From the NCBI RefSeq assembly GCF_002213415.1, contig NZ_NJGU01000013.1:105316-169315 (forward strand): DNA of 64,000 nucleotides. Direction: 5' to 3'. Origin of the DNA: Herbaspirillum robiniae. Lineage in GTDB: Bacteria; Pseudomonadota; Gammaproteobacteria; Burkholderiales; Burkholderiaceae_D. The position numbers were made by a program, and so were the translations under genes. The notes beneath the pieces are model-generated. The model worked only from the letters and a program-made list of their open reading frames with translations, was not told the origin of the DNA and searched no databases. How positions within the stretch are numbered: the first letter of the stretch is position 1; each line of letters starts with the position of its first letter. Shown one piece after another: positions 20,189 to 32,114 of the stretch.

Positions 20189-20459
20189 GTGGTGCTCCAA
20201 AGGTTGATTGAAAAATAGCCCTGCATTCTAGCACTGCGCAGGCGCTATTCCGCCAAATCGGGACGGCTTGCCGGAGATCAAGATCCATTTGGCGATTTTC
20301 CCCGCAATTTGCAGTCGTTTGACCGGACCGGCGCCGGCGCCCCGCTTTGACCGTTATCAAAACGTCATCGCGAGGGCCGGGCAAAACTTGTACAGTGGCA
20401 AACAAAAAACAGAAACAGGCGAAACGACGCGTTTCGCCGCGACCGACAGGAGACCACGC

Positions 20460-22097
20460 ATGCTGCCCACCACGCCGCAAAGCTACGAGGACATCGCCTC
20501 GGACTTTCGCTGGAACATTCCCGAGCACTACAACATCGGCGTCGACGTCTGCGACAAGTGGGCCCTGCGCGAACCCGACCGGCTGGCGCTGATCCACATC
20601 GCCCGCGACGGCGGCGTGCGCCGCTACAGCTTCGGCCAGATGCGCGCGCTGTCCAACCGCATGGCCAACCTGCTGCGCGCGCACGGCGCGGCCCAGGGCG
20701 ACCGCATCGGCATCCTGCTGCCGCAGGCGCCGGAGACGGCGTTCTCGCATGTGGCCGCCTACAAGAACGGCTGCATCGCGATCCCGCTGTTCGCCCTGTT
20801 CGGCGCCGAGGCGCTGGAATACCGGCTGCACGACAGCGGCGCGAAGATCGTCGTCACCAACGCCGAAGGCGCGGCCAAGCTGGCCGGCATCCGCGACAGG
20901 CTGCCCGAGCTGAAGACGGTGTTTACCATCGACGGCCCGCAGCCCGGCACGGTCGACCTGCACGCGGCGCTGGCCGGGCACGGCGAGGACTTCACGCCGG
21001 TCGACACCCGCGCCGACGACCCGGCCGTGATCATCTACACCTCCGGCACCACCGGCCAGCCCAAGGGCGCGCTGCACGCGCATCGCGTCCTGCTGGGCCA
21101 CCTGCCGGGCGTGGAGATGTCGCACAACCTCTATCCGCTGGAAGGCGACCGCATCTGGACGCCGGCCGACTGGGCCTGGATCGGCGGCCTGCTCGACGTG
21201 CTGCTGCCGTCCTGGCACCACGGCGTGGCGGTGGTGGCGCACCGCTTCGAGAAATTCACCGGCGAGGCCGCCTTCCAGCTGCTGCAGGATCACGGCGTAC
21301 GCAACTGCTTCCTGCCGCCAACGGCGCTGAAGATGATGCGTACCGTGGCCGAGCCCGAAAAGCGCTGGAAACTGAACCTGCGCTCGGTGGCCAGCGGCGG
21401 CGAGTCGCTCGGCGCGGAGCTGCTGGACTGGGGCCGCAAGACCTTCGGCCTGACCATCAACGAGTTCTACGGCCAGACCGAATGCAACATGACGGTCTCC
21501 TCCAACGCCGCCGTCATGCCGGCCCGCCCGGGCAGCATCGGCCGCGCCGCGCCCGGCCACCGGGTGGAGATCGTGGACGACCAGGGACGGCAGCTGGCCG
21601 TCGGCGAACAGGGCAACATCGCGGTGCGCCGGCCTGATCCGGTGATGTTCCTGCAGTACTGGAACAAGCCCCAGGCCACCGCCGACAAATTCGCCGGCGA
21701 CTGGCTGCTGACCGGCGACACGGGCGTGAAGGACGACCAAGGCTATATCCGCTTCGTCGGCCGCGACGACGACGTCATCACCTCGGCCGGCTACCGCATC
21801 GGCCCCGGCGAGATCGAGGACAACCTGCTGCAGCACGCGGCGGTGAAGATGGCTGCGGTAGTGGGTGCGCCGGACGCCGAGCGCACCGAGATCGTGGTGG
21901 CCATCGTGGTCTTGAACGCCGGCTTTGCCGGCGACGCGGCGATGAAGCGCGAGCTGCAGCAGCACGTGAAGACGCGGCTGGCGGCGCACGAGTATCCGCG
22001 CGAGGTGTATTTCGTGGAGGAGTTGCCGATGACGACCACCGGCAAGGTGATCCGGCGGCAGTTGCGGGATATGGTGGCGGGGTGGCGCGCGGCCTGA
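20460..22097 (+). CDS. AMP-dependent acyl-CoA synthetase
   Basis: 545 residues from the ATG at 20460, which follows AGGAGA. The adenylate-forming signatures are present: P-loop YTSGTTGQPKG (193-203), FYGQTECN, LLTGDTG, the hinge YRIGPGEIEDN, and TTTGKVIRRQLR with the C-terminal catalytic lysine. The enzyme makes acyl-AMP and then acyl-CoA. The sequence resembles short/medium-chain and acetyl-CoA synthetase-like members, but the acid is not identifiable. It is divergent from yajC and ends in the 138-bp repeat block. Confidence 0.92.
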   Translation: MLPTTPQSYEDIASDFRWNIPEHYNIGVDVCDKWALREPDRLALIHIARDGGVRRYSFGQMRALSNRMANLLRAHGAAQGDRIGILLPQAPETAFSHVAAYKNGCIAIPLFALFGAEALEYRLHDSGAKIVVTNAEGAAKLAGIRDRLPELKTVFTIDGPQPGTVDLHAALAGHGEDFTPVDTRADDPAVIIYTSGTTGQPKGALHAHRVLLGHLPGVEMSHNLYPLEGDRIWTPADWAWIGGLLDVLLPSWHHGVAVVAHRFEKFTGEAAFQLLQDHGVRNCFLPPTALKMMRTVAEPEKRWKLNLRSVASGGESLGAELLDWGRKTFGLTINEFYGQTECNMTVSSNAAVMPARPGSIGRAAPGHRVEIVDDQGRQLAVGEQGNIAVRRPDPVMFLQYWNKPQATADKFAGDWLLTGDTGVKDDQGYIRFVGRDDDVITSAGYRIGPGEIEDNLLQHAAVKMAAVVGAPDAERTEIVVAIVVLNAGFAGDAAMKRELQQHVKTRLAAHEYPREVYFVEELPMTTTGKVIRRQLRDMVAGWRAA

Positions 22098-22132
22098 GCC
22101 TGAGCTTGGCCAGGCAAGACACAATCGGCGTT

Positions 22133-22720
22133 TTCGTCACGCCGGCGCCGGCGGCGATCCGGTGGCTTTCGTCGTGTCCGACCGCAACTGAACGTCGCTG
22201 GGTCCCCGCCTTCGCGGGGACGACAGTGCAGAGGTAGCGTCTACCTCCGCCGGTTCAAATTCCCCGCTCCTTGTCATCCCGGCGCAGGCCAGGATCCAGT
22301 GACTTTCGTCGCGTCGCGACGGCAGCTTAACGTCGCTGGGTCCCCGCCTTCGCGGGGACGACAGTGAAGAGGTAGCGTCAACCTCCACCGCTTCAAATTC
22401 CCTACGCCTTGTCATCCCGGCGCAGGCCGGGATCCAGTGGCTTTCGTCGCGTCCCGACGGCAGCTGAACGTCGCTGGGTCCCCGCCTGCGCGCGGACGAC
22501 CGTGAAGAGGTAGCGTCTACCTCCGCCGGTTCAAATTCCCCGCTCCTTGTCATCCCGGCGCAGGCCGGGATCCAGTGGCTTTCGTCGCGTTCCGACGGCA
22601 GCTGAACGTCACTGGGTCCCCGCCTTCGCGGGGACGACGGCTGGTGTGTGGCTTGAGCCGGTGGAGAGCGATGTTACCTCTGCACTGTCGTCCCCGCGAA
22701 GGCGGGGACCCAGTGACGTT
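22133..22720. repeat. 138-bp tandem repeat block with palindromic modules
   Basis: Units begin at 22133 (degraded), 22271, 22409 and 22547, exactly 138 bp apart; the last is partial. Each unit carries two hairpins: one built on CCCGG-CGCAGG-CCGGG and one on CCCCGCCTTCGCGGGG. An inverted copy of the second module closes the block at 22683-22720. The block fills the 667-base gap between the convergent acyl-CoA synthetase and tgt genes. Modules of this REP-like type are common in proteobacterial intergenic DNA, but the higher-order 138-bp tandem is less usual. Its open frames are artefacts. Confidence 0.9.
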
Positions 22721-22764
22721 TGCCGCGCTTCAACCAGGTTGAAACAGCAGCGGCAAGACCAGCA

Positions 22765-23895
<1,131 letters not shown>

Positions 23896-24927
23896 TCAGC
23901 CTTCGTTGGCTTTGTTGCAGGTGAGCAGCATGGCGTCGCCATAGCTGAAGAAACGGTATTTCTGTGCGATCGCGTGCGCGTAGGCGGCGCGGATGTGGTC
24001 GTAGCCGGCGAAGGCCGACACCAGCATCAGCAGCGTCGACTTGGGCAGGTGGAAGTTGGTCACCAGCCGGTCGACGGTCTTGAACGTGTAGCCGGGCGTG
24101 ATGAAGAGCTGGGTATCGGCGCTGCCGGCTTCCAGCCGGCCGGATTGTGACCCGGATTCCAGCGCGCGCATGCTGGTGGTGCCGACCGCGACCACGCGCC
24201 CGCCCGCGGCCTTGGTGGCGCGCACCGCGTCCACCGTGGCTTGCGAGATGGTGTACCACTCGCTGTGCATCTTGTGCTGCGACAGGTCTTCCACCCGCAC
24301 CGGCTGGAAGGTGCCGGCGCCGACGTGCAGCGTGACGAAGGCCTGCCTGACGCCGCGCGCGGACAGTTGATCCAGCAGCGCCTGGTCGAAATGCAGGCCG
24401 GCGGTAGGCGCGGCGACCGCGCCGGGCTCCTTGGCGTAGACGGTCTGGTAGCGCGTCTCGTCGTAGGCGTCGGCCTCGTGCTCGATATAGGGCGGCAGCG
24501 GCAGGCTGCCGTACTGCTCCAGCAGCTCGAACACGTCGGACGGGAAATGCAGCGTGAAGAATTCGCCGAAACGCTCGCCCACGGTGACGTCGAAGGCGTC
24601 GGCCAGGCGGATCCTGGTGCCCGGCGGCGGCGACTTGGAGGCGCGCACCTGGGCGTGCACGGTGCGCGCATCGAGTACGCGCTCGACCAGCGCCTCGATC
24701 TTGCCGCCGGTTTCCTTGACGCCGAAAAAGCGCGCCTTGAGCACGCGGGTATCGTTGAACACCAGCAGGTCGCCGGGATTGAGCAGATCGAGGATGTCGG
24801 CGAAACGGCGGTCGCTCAGCTGCGCGCCGTCCACCTGCAGCAGGCGCGAGGCGCTGCGCTCGGCCAGCGGTGTCTGGGCGATCAGCTCGGGCGGCAGTTC
24901 GAAGTCGAAGTCGGAAAGAGAGTACAT
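23896..24927 (-). CDS. queA: S-adenosylmethionine:tRNA ribosyltransferase-isomerase
   Basis: Start set at 24927 ([20 protein letters not shown]), the family norm, giving 343 residues; the open frame extends 108 bases further without support. Landmarks are [40 protein letters not shown] and [19 protein letters not shown]. QueA converts preQ1-tRNA to epoxyqueuosine-tRNA using SAM, following Tgt in the same pathway. Confidence 0.97.
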   Translation of the reverse strand: MYSLSDFDFELPPELIAQTPLAERSASRLLQVDGAQLSDRRFADILDLLNPGDLLVFNDTRVLKARFFGVKETGGKIEALVERVLDARTVHAQVRASKSPPPGTRIRLADAFDVTVGERFGEFFTLHFPSDVFELLEQYGSLPLPPYIEHEADAYDETRYQTVYAKEPGAVAAPTAGLHFDQALLDQLSARGVRQAFVTLHVGAGTFQPVRVEDLSQHKMHSEWYTISQATVDAVRATKAAGGRVVAVGTTSMRALESGSQSGRLEAGSADTQLFITPGYTFKTVDRLVTNFHLPKSTLLMLVSAFAGYDHIRAAYAHAIAQKYRFFSYGDAMLLTCNKANEG

Positions 24928-25036
24928 GCTTGCAAAATGAAAAATCGGGGCGCCTCGGGCGTGCGGCCATGGCGGCCGGACAACGACTTCGGAACAAGAA
25001 GTGTTGCTTTCAGGATTGATACTGTAATTAAACACA

Positions 25037-25065
25037 GTAAAATAGCGCCCAACCCGCTATTTTAC
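25037..25065. promoter_or_regulatory. 11-bp palindrome in the queA/recG divergent region
   Basis: GTAAAATAGCG (25037-25047) and CGCTATTTTAC (25055-25065) are perfect inverted repeats around a 7-nt spacer. They sit about 110 bases from queA and 63 from recG. The AT-rich arms could be an operator or promoter element. Confidence 0.45.
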
Positions 25066-25127
25066 GCTGTCGGCGCGTTTTTCCCATATGCGCGCGCGAC
25101 TGTTCCGTATTCAACGCCGCCAACCGC

Positions 25128-27248
25128 ATGCCTGCTACCGCGAAAAAGACCACCAGCAAGACGACGAGCAAGGCTCCGCCGAAAAAGGACGCCAAGGCCG
25201 CCGCCAAGCCCGAGAACAAGCTCGCCAAGCTGGGCCTGCACAACGACATGGACCTGGCGCTGCACCTGCCGCTGCGCTACGAGGACGAAACCACGCTGAT
25301 GACCATCGCCGAGGCCTCCATGCGCGGCCTGCAGACGGTGCAGGTGGAAGGCGTGGTGACCAAATGCGACGTGCAGTTCCGCCCGCGCCGCCAGCTGATC
25401 GTGACGGTGGGCGACGACACCGCGCAGCTGACCATGCGCTTCCTCAACTTCTACGGCAGCCAGCAGCGCCAGCTGGCCGAAGGCACGCGGGTGCGCGTGC
25501 GCGGCGAGCTGCGCCACGGGTTCTTCGGCGCCGAGATGGTCCATCCGCAGTACAAGGTGGTCAACGAAGGCGCGCCGCTGCCGGACGTGCTCACGCCCGT
25601 CTACCCGGCCGGCGAAGGACTGTCGCAAGCCTACCTGCGCAAGGCCATCGCCGGCGCCATCAACCGGCTGGACTGGAGCGATACGCTGCCGGAGTCGATG
25701 CGCGAGACGCTCAAGCTGGCCCCCTTCGAAGCCTCGGTGCGGCTGCTGCACAATCCGCCGCCGGATGTCGACGAACACGCGCTGATCGAGCGCTCGCACC
25801 CGGCCTGGATACGCATGAAGTTCGACGAGCTGCTGGCGCAGCAACTGTCGCTCAAACGCGCCCAGGCCGCGCGCCGCGCCAAGACCTCGCGCGCGCTGCC
25901 GGTGACCGGGCGCATCACCGAAGAGCTGACCAGGGTGCTGCCCTTCAAGCTGACCGGCGCCCAGCAGCGCGTACTGGAAGAGATCCGCGCCGACCTGCGC
26001 CAATCCTTCCCGATGCAGCGCCTGCTGCAGGGCGATGTGGGCAGCGGCAAGACCGTGGTGGCGGCACTGGCCGCTGCACAGGCCATCGACAGCGGTTTCC
26101 AGGCGGTGCTGATGGCGCCGACCGAAATCCTGGCCGAGCAGCACTTCCGCAAGATCGCGGCCTGGATGGAGCCGTTGGACGTGGGCGTGGCCTGGCTCTC
26201 CGGCAGCCAGAAAAAGAAAGAAAAGACCGAGGCCCTGGCCCATATCGAATCGGGCGCGGCGCGCCTGGTGGTGGGCACGCATGCGCTGATACAGGACACC
26301 GTGCAGTTCGAGAACCTCGGGCTGGTGATCGTGGACGAGCAGCACCGCTTCGGCGTCGGCCAGCGCCTGGCTCTGCGTAACAAGAGCAACAAGAGCTTCA
26401 GCCCTGCCGACGCCGAGGCGGCGACGGTGCCGCACCAGCTGATGATGTCGGCCACGCCGATCCCGCGCACGCTGGCCATGACCTACTACGCCGACCTCGA
26501 AGTCTCGGTGATCGACGAACTGCCGCCGGGGCGTTCGCCCATCGTGACGCGCGTGATCGACCAGAACCGGCGCGACGAAGTCGTCGAGCGCGTGCATGCG
26601 GCGGCGCTGGAAGGCAAGCAGATCTACTGGGTCTGCCCGCTGATCGAGGAGTCCGAGGCGCTGGAGCTGCAGACCGCCACCGATACGCATGCGGCGCTGT
26701 CGGCGGCCCTGCCCGGCCTGTCCATCGGGCTGGTGCACGGGCGCATGAAGCCGGTGGAAAAGCAGATCGTGATGGAAGGCTTCAGCCGCGGCGCGATCCA
26801 CGTGCTGGTGGCCACCACGGTGATCGAAGTGGGCGTGGATGTGCCCAATGCCTCGCTGATGGTGATCGAGCATGCCGAGCGCTTCGGCCTGTCGCAGCTG
26901 CACCAGCTGCGCGGGCGCGTGGGCCGCGGCTCGGCCGCCAGCGTGTGCCTGCTGATGTTCCAGGGGCCGCTGGGCGGCACCGCCAAGGAGCGGCTGGCGA
27001 CCATGCGCGAGACCACCGACGGTTTCGAGATCGCGCGGCGCGACCTCGACATCCGCGGTCCCGGCGAATTCCTCGGCGCGCGCCAGTCGGGCGACGCCAT
27101 GCTGCGCTTCGCCGATCTCGGCACCGACCAGTGGCTGGTGGAAAAGGCGCGCGACACCGCGCAGGCGCTGCTGGAGCACGCGCCCGACATCGTCGACCGC
27201 CACCTGGCGCGCTGGCTGGGCGGACGCGAGGACTTCCTGAAGGTTTAA
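25128..27248 (+). CDS. recG: ATP-dependent DNA helicase RecG
   Basis: The 706-residue protein has a Lys-rich N-terminal tail (about 30 residues) not typical of the E. coli protein, an OB-fold wedge domain, Walker A GDVGSGKT (302-309), the DEQH box (VDEQHRFGVGQR), motif III MSATPIPRT, and motif VI QLRGRVGRG. RecG remodels stalled forks and Holliday junctions. The start ATG gives the usual beginning for this group. Its TAA overlaps the stop of the convergent small gene. Confidence 0.96.
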   Translation: MPATAKKTTSKTTSKAPPKKDAKAAAKPENKLAKLGLHNDMDLALHLPLRYEDETTLMTIAEASMRGLQTVQVEGVVTKCDVQFRPRRQLIVTVGDDTAQLTMRFLNFYGSQQRQLAEGTRVRVRGELRHGFFGAEMVHPQYKVVNEGAPLPDVLTPVYPAGEGLSQAYLRKAIAGAINRLDWSDTLPESMRETLKLAPFEASVRLLHNPPPDVDEHALIERSHPAWIRMKFDELLAQQLSLKRAQAARRAKTSRALPVTGRITEELTRVLPFKLTGAQQRVLEEIRADLRQSFPMQRLLQGDVGSGKTVVAALAAAQAIDSGFQAVLMAPTEILAEQHFRKIAAWMEPLDVGVAWLSGSQKKKEKTEALAHIESGAARLVVGTHALIQDTVQFENLGLVIVDEQHRFGVGQRLALRNKSNKSFSPADAEAATVPHQLMMSATPIPRTLAMTYYADLEVSVIDELPPGRSPIVTRVIDQNRRDEVVERVHAAALEGKQIYWVCPLIEESEALELQTATDTHAALSAALPGLSIGLVHGRMKPVEKQIVMEGFSRGAIHVLVATTVIEVGVDVPNASLMVIEHAERFGLSQLHQLRGRVGRGSAASVCLLMFQGPLGGTAKERLATMRETTDGFEIARRDLDIRGPGEFLGARQSGDAMLRFADLGTDQWLVEKARDTAQALLEHAPDIVDRHLARWLGGREDFLKV

Positions 27249-27502
27249 GCGGCCCCGGGCGGCGCCGGCTTCGTGCGCACCTTGCGCACTTTACGCACCT
27301 TGCCGCCGGCGCGCTGCGCCTGCCGCGCGTTCCAGGCCTCCAGTTCGCGCTGGTAGCGCTCGCGCGCCTGCTCGTAGATGTCGAAGATGCAGGGCACGCA
27401 GCCGCTGCCGCAGCAGTCTTCCAACGCCGGCTCGACCGGCGGCGTCGGCTGCGGGTCGTCCTCGGGAAGTTGCGGGGTGCGAACGGCTGGGCTGGGGCTC
27501 AT
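27245..27502 (-). CDS. Oxidoreductase-like domain small protein
   Basis: 85 residues from the ATG at 27502. The core EDCCGSGCVPCIFDIYEQ, followed by ERYQRELEAW, is the oxidoreductase-like motif with four cysteines (CC, C, C). The tail is basic and repetitive (VRKVRKVRTKP). Function is unknown; the cysteine cluster suggests metal binding. It converges on recG and the stop codons overlap. Confidence 0.8.
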   Translation of the reverse strand: MSPSPAVRTPQLPEDDPQPTPPVEPALEDCCGSGCVPCIFDIYEQARERYQRELEAWNARQAQRAGGKVRKVRKVRTKPAPPGAA

Positions 27503-27607
27503 GGATGGCGGGTGATGAATGAGGGAAACGGCGCTGCGCGCAAAGCGCATGCGCTTACGAGATTATAGGACGAGGCATAGTCCCGTCCGGACGGGACACC
27601 AACAACC

Positions 27608-27838
27608 ATGACGCCGGAACATCTGCCACTGCTGCTCACGCGCACCATGCCCTATGGAAAATACAAGGGCCGCGCCATTGCCGACCTGCCCGGGCACTAT
27701 CTGGGCTGGTTCGCGCGCGAGGGTTTTCCGCGCGGTGAACTCGGCAGCCTGCTGGCGTTGATGTATGAGCTGGACCACAACGCGCTGCGACACCTGCTGG
27801 ATCCCTTGCGAAAGGATGGGCAGTCGAACAAACGCTAG
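27608..27838 (+). CDS. DUF3820 family protein
   Basis: The 76-residue protein has the typical MPYGKYKGRAIADLPGHYLGWF and FPRGELGSLLALMYELDHN. The family is sometimes annotated as quorum-sensing-regulated virulence factor, without established biochemistry. It is a single-gene unit. Confidence 0.88.
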   Translation: MTPEHLPLLLTRTMPYGKYKGRAIADLPGHYLGWFAREGFPRGELGSLLALMYELDHNALRHLLDPLRKDGQSNKR

Positions 27839-28096
27839 GCCATGCAGAAAAACAGCTAGAAAACATTCGATGTGCGCCGATTGACTCCGTGGTTTTAGCA
27901 AGCCAATCTACCCATTCGGCGAGATTGATGACTTTTTAGCGGACAGGCTGTCGCCCCGGAAACTTCAGCCATCCAGGTTGCTCTGCACTCGCCGCAGCAC
28001 CCGAAGCACAGGCCCAGCCGCCGCCGGTACGGCAAGCCAGGCGCCGCGCCTCTTTGCGGCCACCATCGCGACAGCACCCGTCATCAAGGAAAGCCC

Positions 28097-28783
28097 ATGT
28101 TAGTGTCAGCCCATGATCCCTTCCAGCCGCGCCGGCAACTTTGCTCGCGCTGCCAACGCGCCCAGACGGCATGCATCTGCCACTGGATCTCGCCGATCAA
28201 TTCCATCTTCGACGTGCTGATACTGCAGCACCCGATGGAAGCCGCCAATGCCAAGAACAGCGCCCGGCTGCTGCACCTGAGTTTGCCCAACAGCAGGCTG
28301 GCGGTGGGCGAGACCTTCGACCCACAGGAGCTCGATGCGCTGCTGCACGGCCCGTCTTCGGTGCCGGGCGGCACGGGCGGTGCGGTGCAGCCGGTGCTGC
28401 TTTATACGGAGGACGCCGGCACGCCGGCCGCCTCCCGCTTCGACGCCCGCAGCATGATGGTGGACGGCCGGCGCAAGGTGGAGCGGCTGCGTCTGGTGAT
28501 TCTCGACGGCACCTGGCGCAAGAGCCGCAAGATGCTGTTCGAAAACCCGGCGCTGCATGCCCTGCCGCGGCTGGCGCTGCAAAACACCCCGCTGTCGCAA
28601 TACACCATCCGCAAGGCCCACAAGCCGGAGCAGCTGTCCACGCTGGAAGCGGCCGGCTACGCGCTGATGCAGCTGGAAAAGGACAGCGAAAAATACCACC
28701 CGCTGCTGACCGCCTTCGACGGCTTCGTGCTGCAGCAAGGCGCGCTGCGCCAGCTTGGCCAGGCCGGCCGGCGCGGCGAATGA
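28097..28783 (+). CDS. tapT: DTW-domain tRNA-uridine aminocarboxypropyltransferase
   Basis: The 228-residue protein starts with a zinc-type cluster (CSRCQRAQTACIC), continues with LILQHPMEAANAKNSARLL, and has the defining DTW-type motif LDGTWRKSRKML. E. coli TapT (YfiP) makes acp3U47 in tRNAs from SAM. C-terminal residues (EKYHPLLTAFDGFVLQQ) also fit the family. Confidence 0.85.
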   Translation: MLVSAHDPFQPRRQLCSRCQRAQTACICHWISPINSIFDVLILQHPMEAANAKNSARLLHLSLPNSRLAVGETFDPQELDALLHGPSSVPGGTGGAVQPVLLYTEDAGTPAASRFDARSMMVDGRRKVERLRLVILDGTWRKSRKMLFENPALHALPRLALQNTPLSQYTIRKAHKPEQLSTLEAAGYALMQLEKDSEKYHPLLTAFDGFVLQQGALRQLGQAGRRGE

Positions 28784-28983
28784 GCGGCACGGCGGGCCGG
28801 GGATCTGCCCCGCCCCGCCGTTTCCTTTCGGGCCTGCCGATCACACTGGACGGAATTGAAACAAAGTCCGACGAGGCTGCAACTCGGCGCTGGATATGGT
28901 GTCCGACCCCGCCAATGAGCATATAATTGCGCGATCCTCGAAAATTGGCGATTGCGTTTCAATCCCTCCAGCGACCACCCAAG

Positions 28984-29217
28984 ATGAGTTCAGAATTCCA
29001 GCAACTGGCCGACAAGGTCGCCCAGCTCGCACGGCTGGCGCAGTCCCTGCGCGACGAAAACACCGAACTGCGCCGCAACGTCAAAGCGCTGACGGAAGAC
29101 AATGCGCAATTGAACCAGCGTATCGACGAAGCCTACCAGCGCGTTGCAGCGGTGCTGTCCGAACTGCCCGTGGCCGAACCGGAAGAACCGGCTGAAACTA
29201 CCGAGGAAGCCGCATGA
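28984..29217 (+). CDS. zapB: Coiled-coil ZapB-like cell division protein
   Basis: The 77-residue protein is almost entirely coiled coil, with heptads from LADKVAQLARLAQSLRDEN to VAAVLSEL and an acidic tail. Its position directly before zapA, overlapping by ATGA, supports a ZapB role linking ZapA and the Z-ring. Sequence alone would fit other short coiled-coil proteins. Confidence 0.75.
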   Translation: MSSEFQQLADKVAQLARLAQSLRDENTELRRNVKALTEDNAQLNQRIDEAYQRVAAVLSELPVAEPEEPAETTEEAA

Positions 29218-29534
29218 GCAACGTGATCCAGGTCCAGGCCACCATCATGGGCCAACCCTATACCCTGGCCTGCCGCGAAGGCGAACAGGCAGCGCTGCAC
29301 CACGCGGTGGCCTACCTCGACCAGAAGATGCGCACCATCCGCGACGCCGGCAAGATCAAGGGCACCGACCGCATCGCCGTGATGGCGGCGCTGGGCATCG
29401 CCGCCGAGCTGCTGGGTTCGCAGCAATCCGACGGCCCCTTTGCCGGCCTCACCATCGCCGAATGGAAGCAGCAGATCGCGGCCATCAACGATGTCCTGGA
29501 CCAGGCGCTGGCGCCCCAGGAAAAATTGTTCTGA
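29214..29534 (+). CDS. zapA: Cell division protein ZapA
   Basis: The 106-residue protein matches ZapA: an N-terminal globular part (VQATIMGQPYTLACREGEQ, AVAYLDQKMRTIRDAGKI), DRIAVMAALGIAAELL and a C-terminal helix. ZapA bundles FtsZ filaments. It is followed by a terminator and then 6S RNA, the arrangement conserved in many proteobacteria. Confidence 0.92.
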   Translation: MSNVIQVQATIMGQPYTLACREGEQAALHHAVAYLDQKMRTIRDAGKIKGTDRIAVMAALGIAAELLGSQQSDGPFAGLTIAEWKQQIAAINDVLDQALAPQEKLF

Positions 29535-29554
29535 TCCGCGGATCCGCTTTCATC

Positions 29555-29587
29555 AAAAAACGGCCGTCCTCGCGACGGCCTTTTTTT
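29555..29587 (+). terminator. Terminator of zapB-zapA
   Basis: GGCCGTC CTCGC GACGGCC stem-loop with an A-run before and seven Ts after. Confidence 0.9.
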
Positions 29588-29901
29588 GTTTCAGGGATGG
29601 AAAGAATGCGCCGGGCGCCGCATCGGGAACCGGCGCGCGCGGCCACTTCATCGGTCGCGGCGCGCCCGGCAAATGTCCTGCCTCGTGTTGCCCCTGCTCA
29701 TGAGCATCGCAAAACCCGGAAACTGAGCGCCCATTCTGCGCCGGAAATTCTTATCAGATGCGCAACGCGGCCATCGCCGCCGCGTTCGCGCATGCCGGTT
29801 CGCGTGTCGCTGACATCGCCGCAAAAAAATAGACAGGAAATACGCCGTCCACGCAAGCCTGTTTCGTTACAAATTCAGGCTATATTTTTTACGCGAAGGC
29901 C
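29588..29901. other. Gene-free stretch between the zapA terminator and the 6S RNA promoter
   Basis: This gap of about 314 bases has no credible reading frame, repeat or hairpin. Base composition drifts to AT-rich toward the 6S promoter. Confidence 0.5.
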
Positions 29902-29930
29902 TTGGACTGCGTCGTCGATTGCGTTAGACT
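29902..29930 (+). promoter_or_regulatory. Sigma-70 promoter of 6S RNA
   Basis: TTGGAC (29902-29907), a 17-bp spacer, then TAGACT (29925-29930); predicted +1 near 29937. Confidence 0.7.
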
Positions 29931-29936
29931 TTGTAC

Positions 29937-30107
29937 TCCTGCCGTGTTCGCGATTGCCATATATTCCTTGAACCATTTACGAGCATAGGCTGTAGGATCG
30001 TTCGATGGGCGTGAGCGTCGCTAGTCCGATGAACCCGAAATTGAACTACTGCAGCCAACTTGAACCTGTAAGGTTCAGGATGCCGGCACAGCGGCACAGG
30101 CGGGACT
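29937..30107 (+). ncRNA. ssrS: 6S RNA
   Basis: The RNA follows zapA as in most gamma- and betaproteobacteria. The 5' end (TCCTGCC-GTG) pairs with the 3' end (CAC-A-GGCGGGA) as a closing stem. The 3' half contains the hallmark CTTGAACC ... GGTTCA hairpin followed by GCCGGCACAGCGGCA, aligning well with the E. coli 3' half. The AT-rich middle would form the central bubble that mimics an open promoter. Length is about 170 nt. The ends are estimated from the promoter and terminator. 6S RNA binds sigma-70 RNA polymerase in stationary phase. Confidence 0.85.
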
Positions 30108-30118
30108 TGATTCCCATG

Positions 30119-30150
30119 AAAAAACGGCTGCTCACGCAGCCGTTTTTCTT
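30119..30150 (+). terminator. Terminator after 6S RNA
   Basis: ACGGCTGC TCAC GCAGCCGT with flanking A- and T-runs. Confidence 0.85.
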
Positions 30151-30227
30151 TTCCCCGCATCTTCGCATCTCCCCACTTGCGCCTCGCAAAGCGAGGCAAA
30201 GCGGTTCATGCCGGTTTCATCGCGGCG

Positions 30228-30707
30228 TCAGCTTTCGCGCTTCTTCGACGCCTTGCGCTCCTGCCCCACTTCGGCGATCGCGTCCTGGAATTCGGTCACA
30301 TCCTCGAAGCTCTTGTACACCGAGGCGAAACGGATATAGGCGATCTTGTCCAGGCGCTTCAACTCGCGCATCACCAGCTCCCCGATCTGTCCCGACATCA
30401 CCTCGCGCGCGCCGCTTTGCAGCAGCTTTTCCTGGATGCTCTGGATCGCCACATCGATCGCCTCGGCCGACACCGGGCGCTTGCGCAGCGCCAGCATCAG
30501 GCTGCCGCGCAGCTTGGCGGCGTCGAACTCGGTGCGGCTGCCGTTCTTCTTGACGATCACCGGCAGCGTCAGTTCGATGCGCTCATAGGTGGTGAAGCGC
30601 TTGTCGCAATTCTCGCAGCGGCGGCGGCGGCGGATCGAGCTGCCGTCCTCAGACAGGCGGGTGTCCAGCACCGGAGTTTCTTCGTGGTTGCAGAATGGGC
30701 ACTTCAT
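30228..30707 (-). CDS. nrdR: Transcriptional repressor NrdR
   Basis: The 159-residue protein has the zinc ribbon Cys3, Cys6, Cys31, Cys34, the arginine run SIRRRRRC, and an ATP-cone domain ([14 protein letters not shown] onward). NrdR represses ribonucleotide reductase genes through NrdR boxes in response to (d)ATP. It is downstream of glyA on the same strand, a common pairing. Confidence 0.96.
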   Translation of the reverse strand: MKCPFCNHEETPVLDTRLSEDGSSIRRRRRCENCDKRFTTYERIELTLPVIVKKNGSRTEFDAAKLRGSLMLALRKRPVSAEAIDVAIQSIQEKLLQSGAREVMSGQIGELVMRELKRLDKIAYIRFASVYKSFEDVTEFQDAIAEVGQERKASKKRES

Positions 30708-30869
30708 GGCGGCAAAGGTCGTTGAACGTTGCGAAAGAAGAACGCTTGAAACAGGCGTCCGGGCATCACTACAGGCATTGCAGGTACTGCGGATGCGCGA
30801 CGGCGCCCCTCTCGGGACGCCGTCGGATACTGCAGGGCGCCGGCCGCATGCAGCCGGCAGATCATGCTA

Positions 30870-32114
<1,245 letters not shown>

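Noticed and set aside
22137..22553. Minus-strand open frame of about 138 codons with repeated SPRRRGPSD and CAGMT peptides
   Set aside because: It is a translation of the 138-bp repeat, a well-known artefact of REP-like DNA.
22133..22720. CRISPR array
   Set aside because: The period is 138 bp with no unique spacers and no cas genes; repeat modules are palindromic REP type.
25062..27203. Minus-strand open frame of about 710 codons
   Set aside because: It is a shadow of recG.
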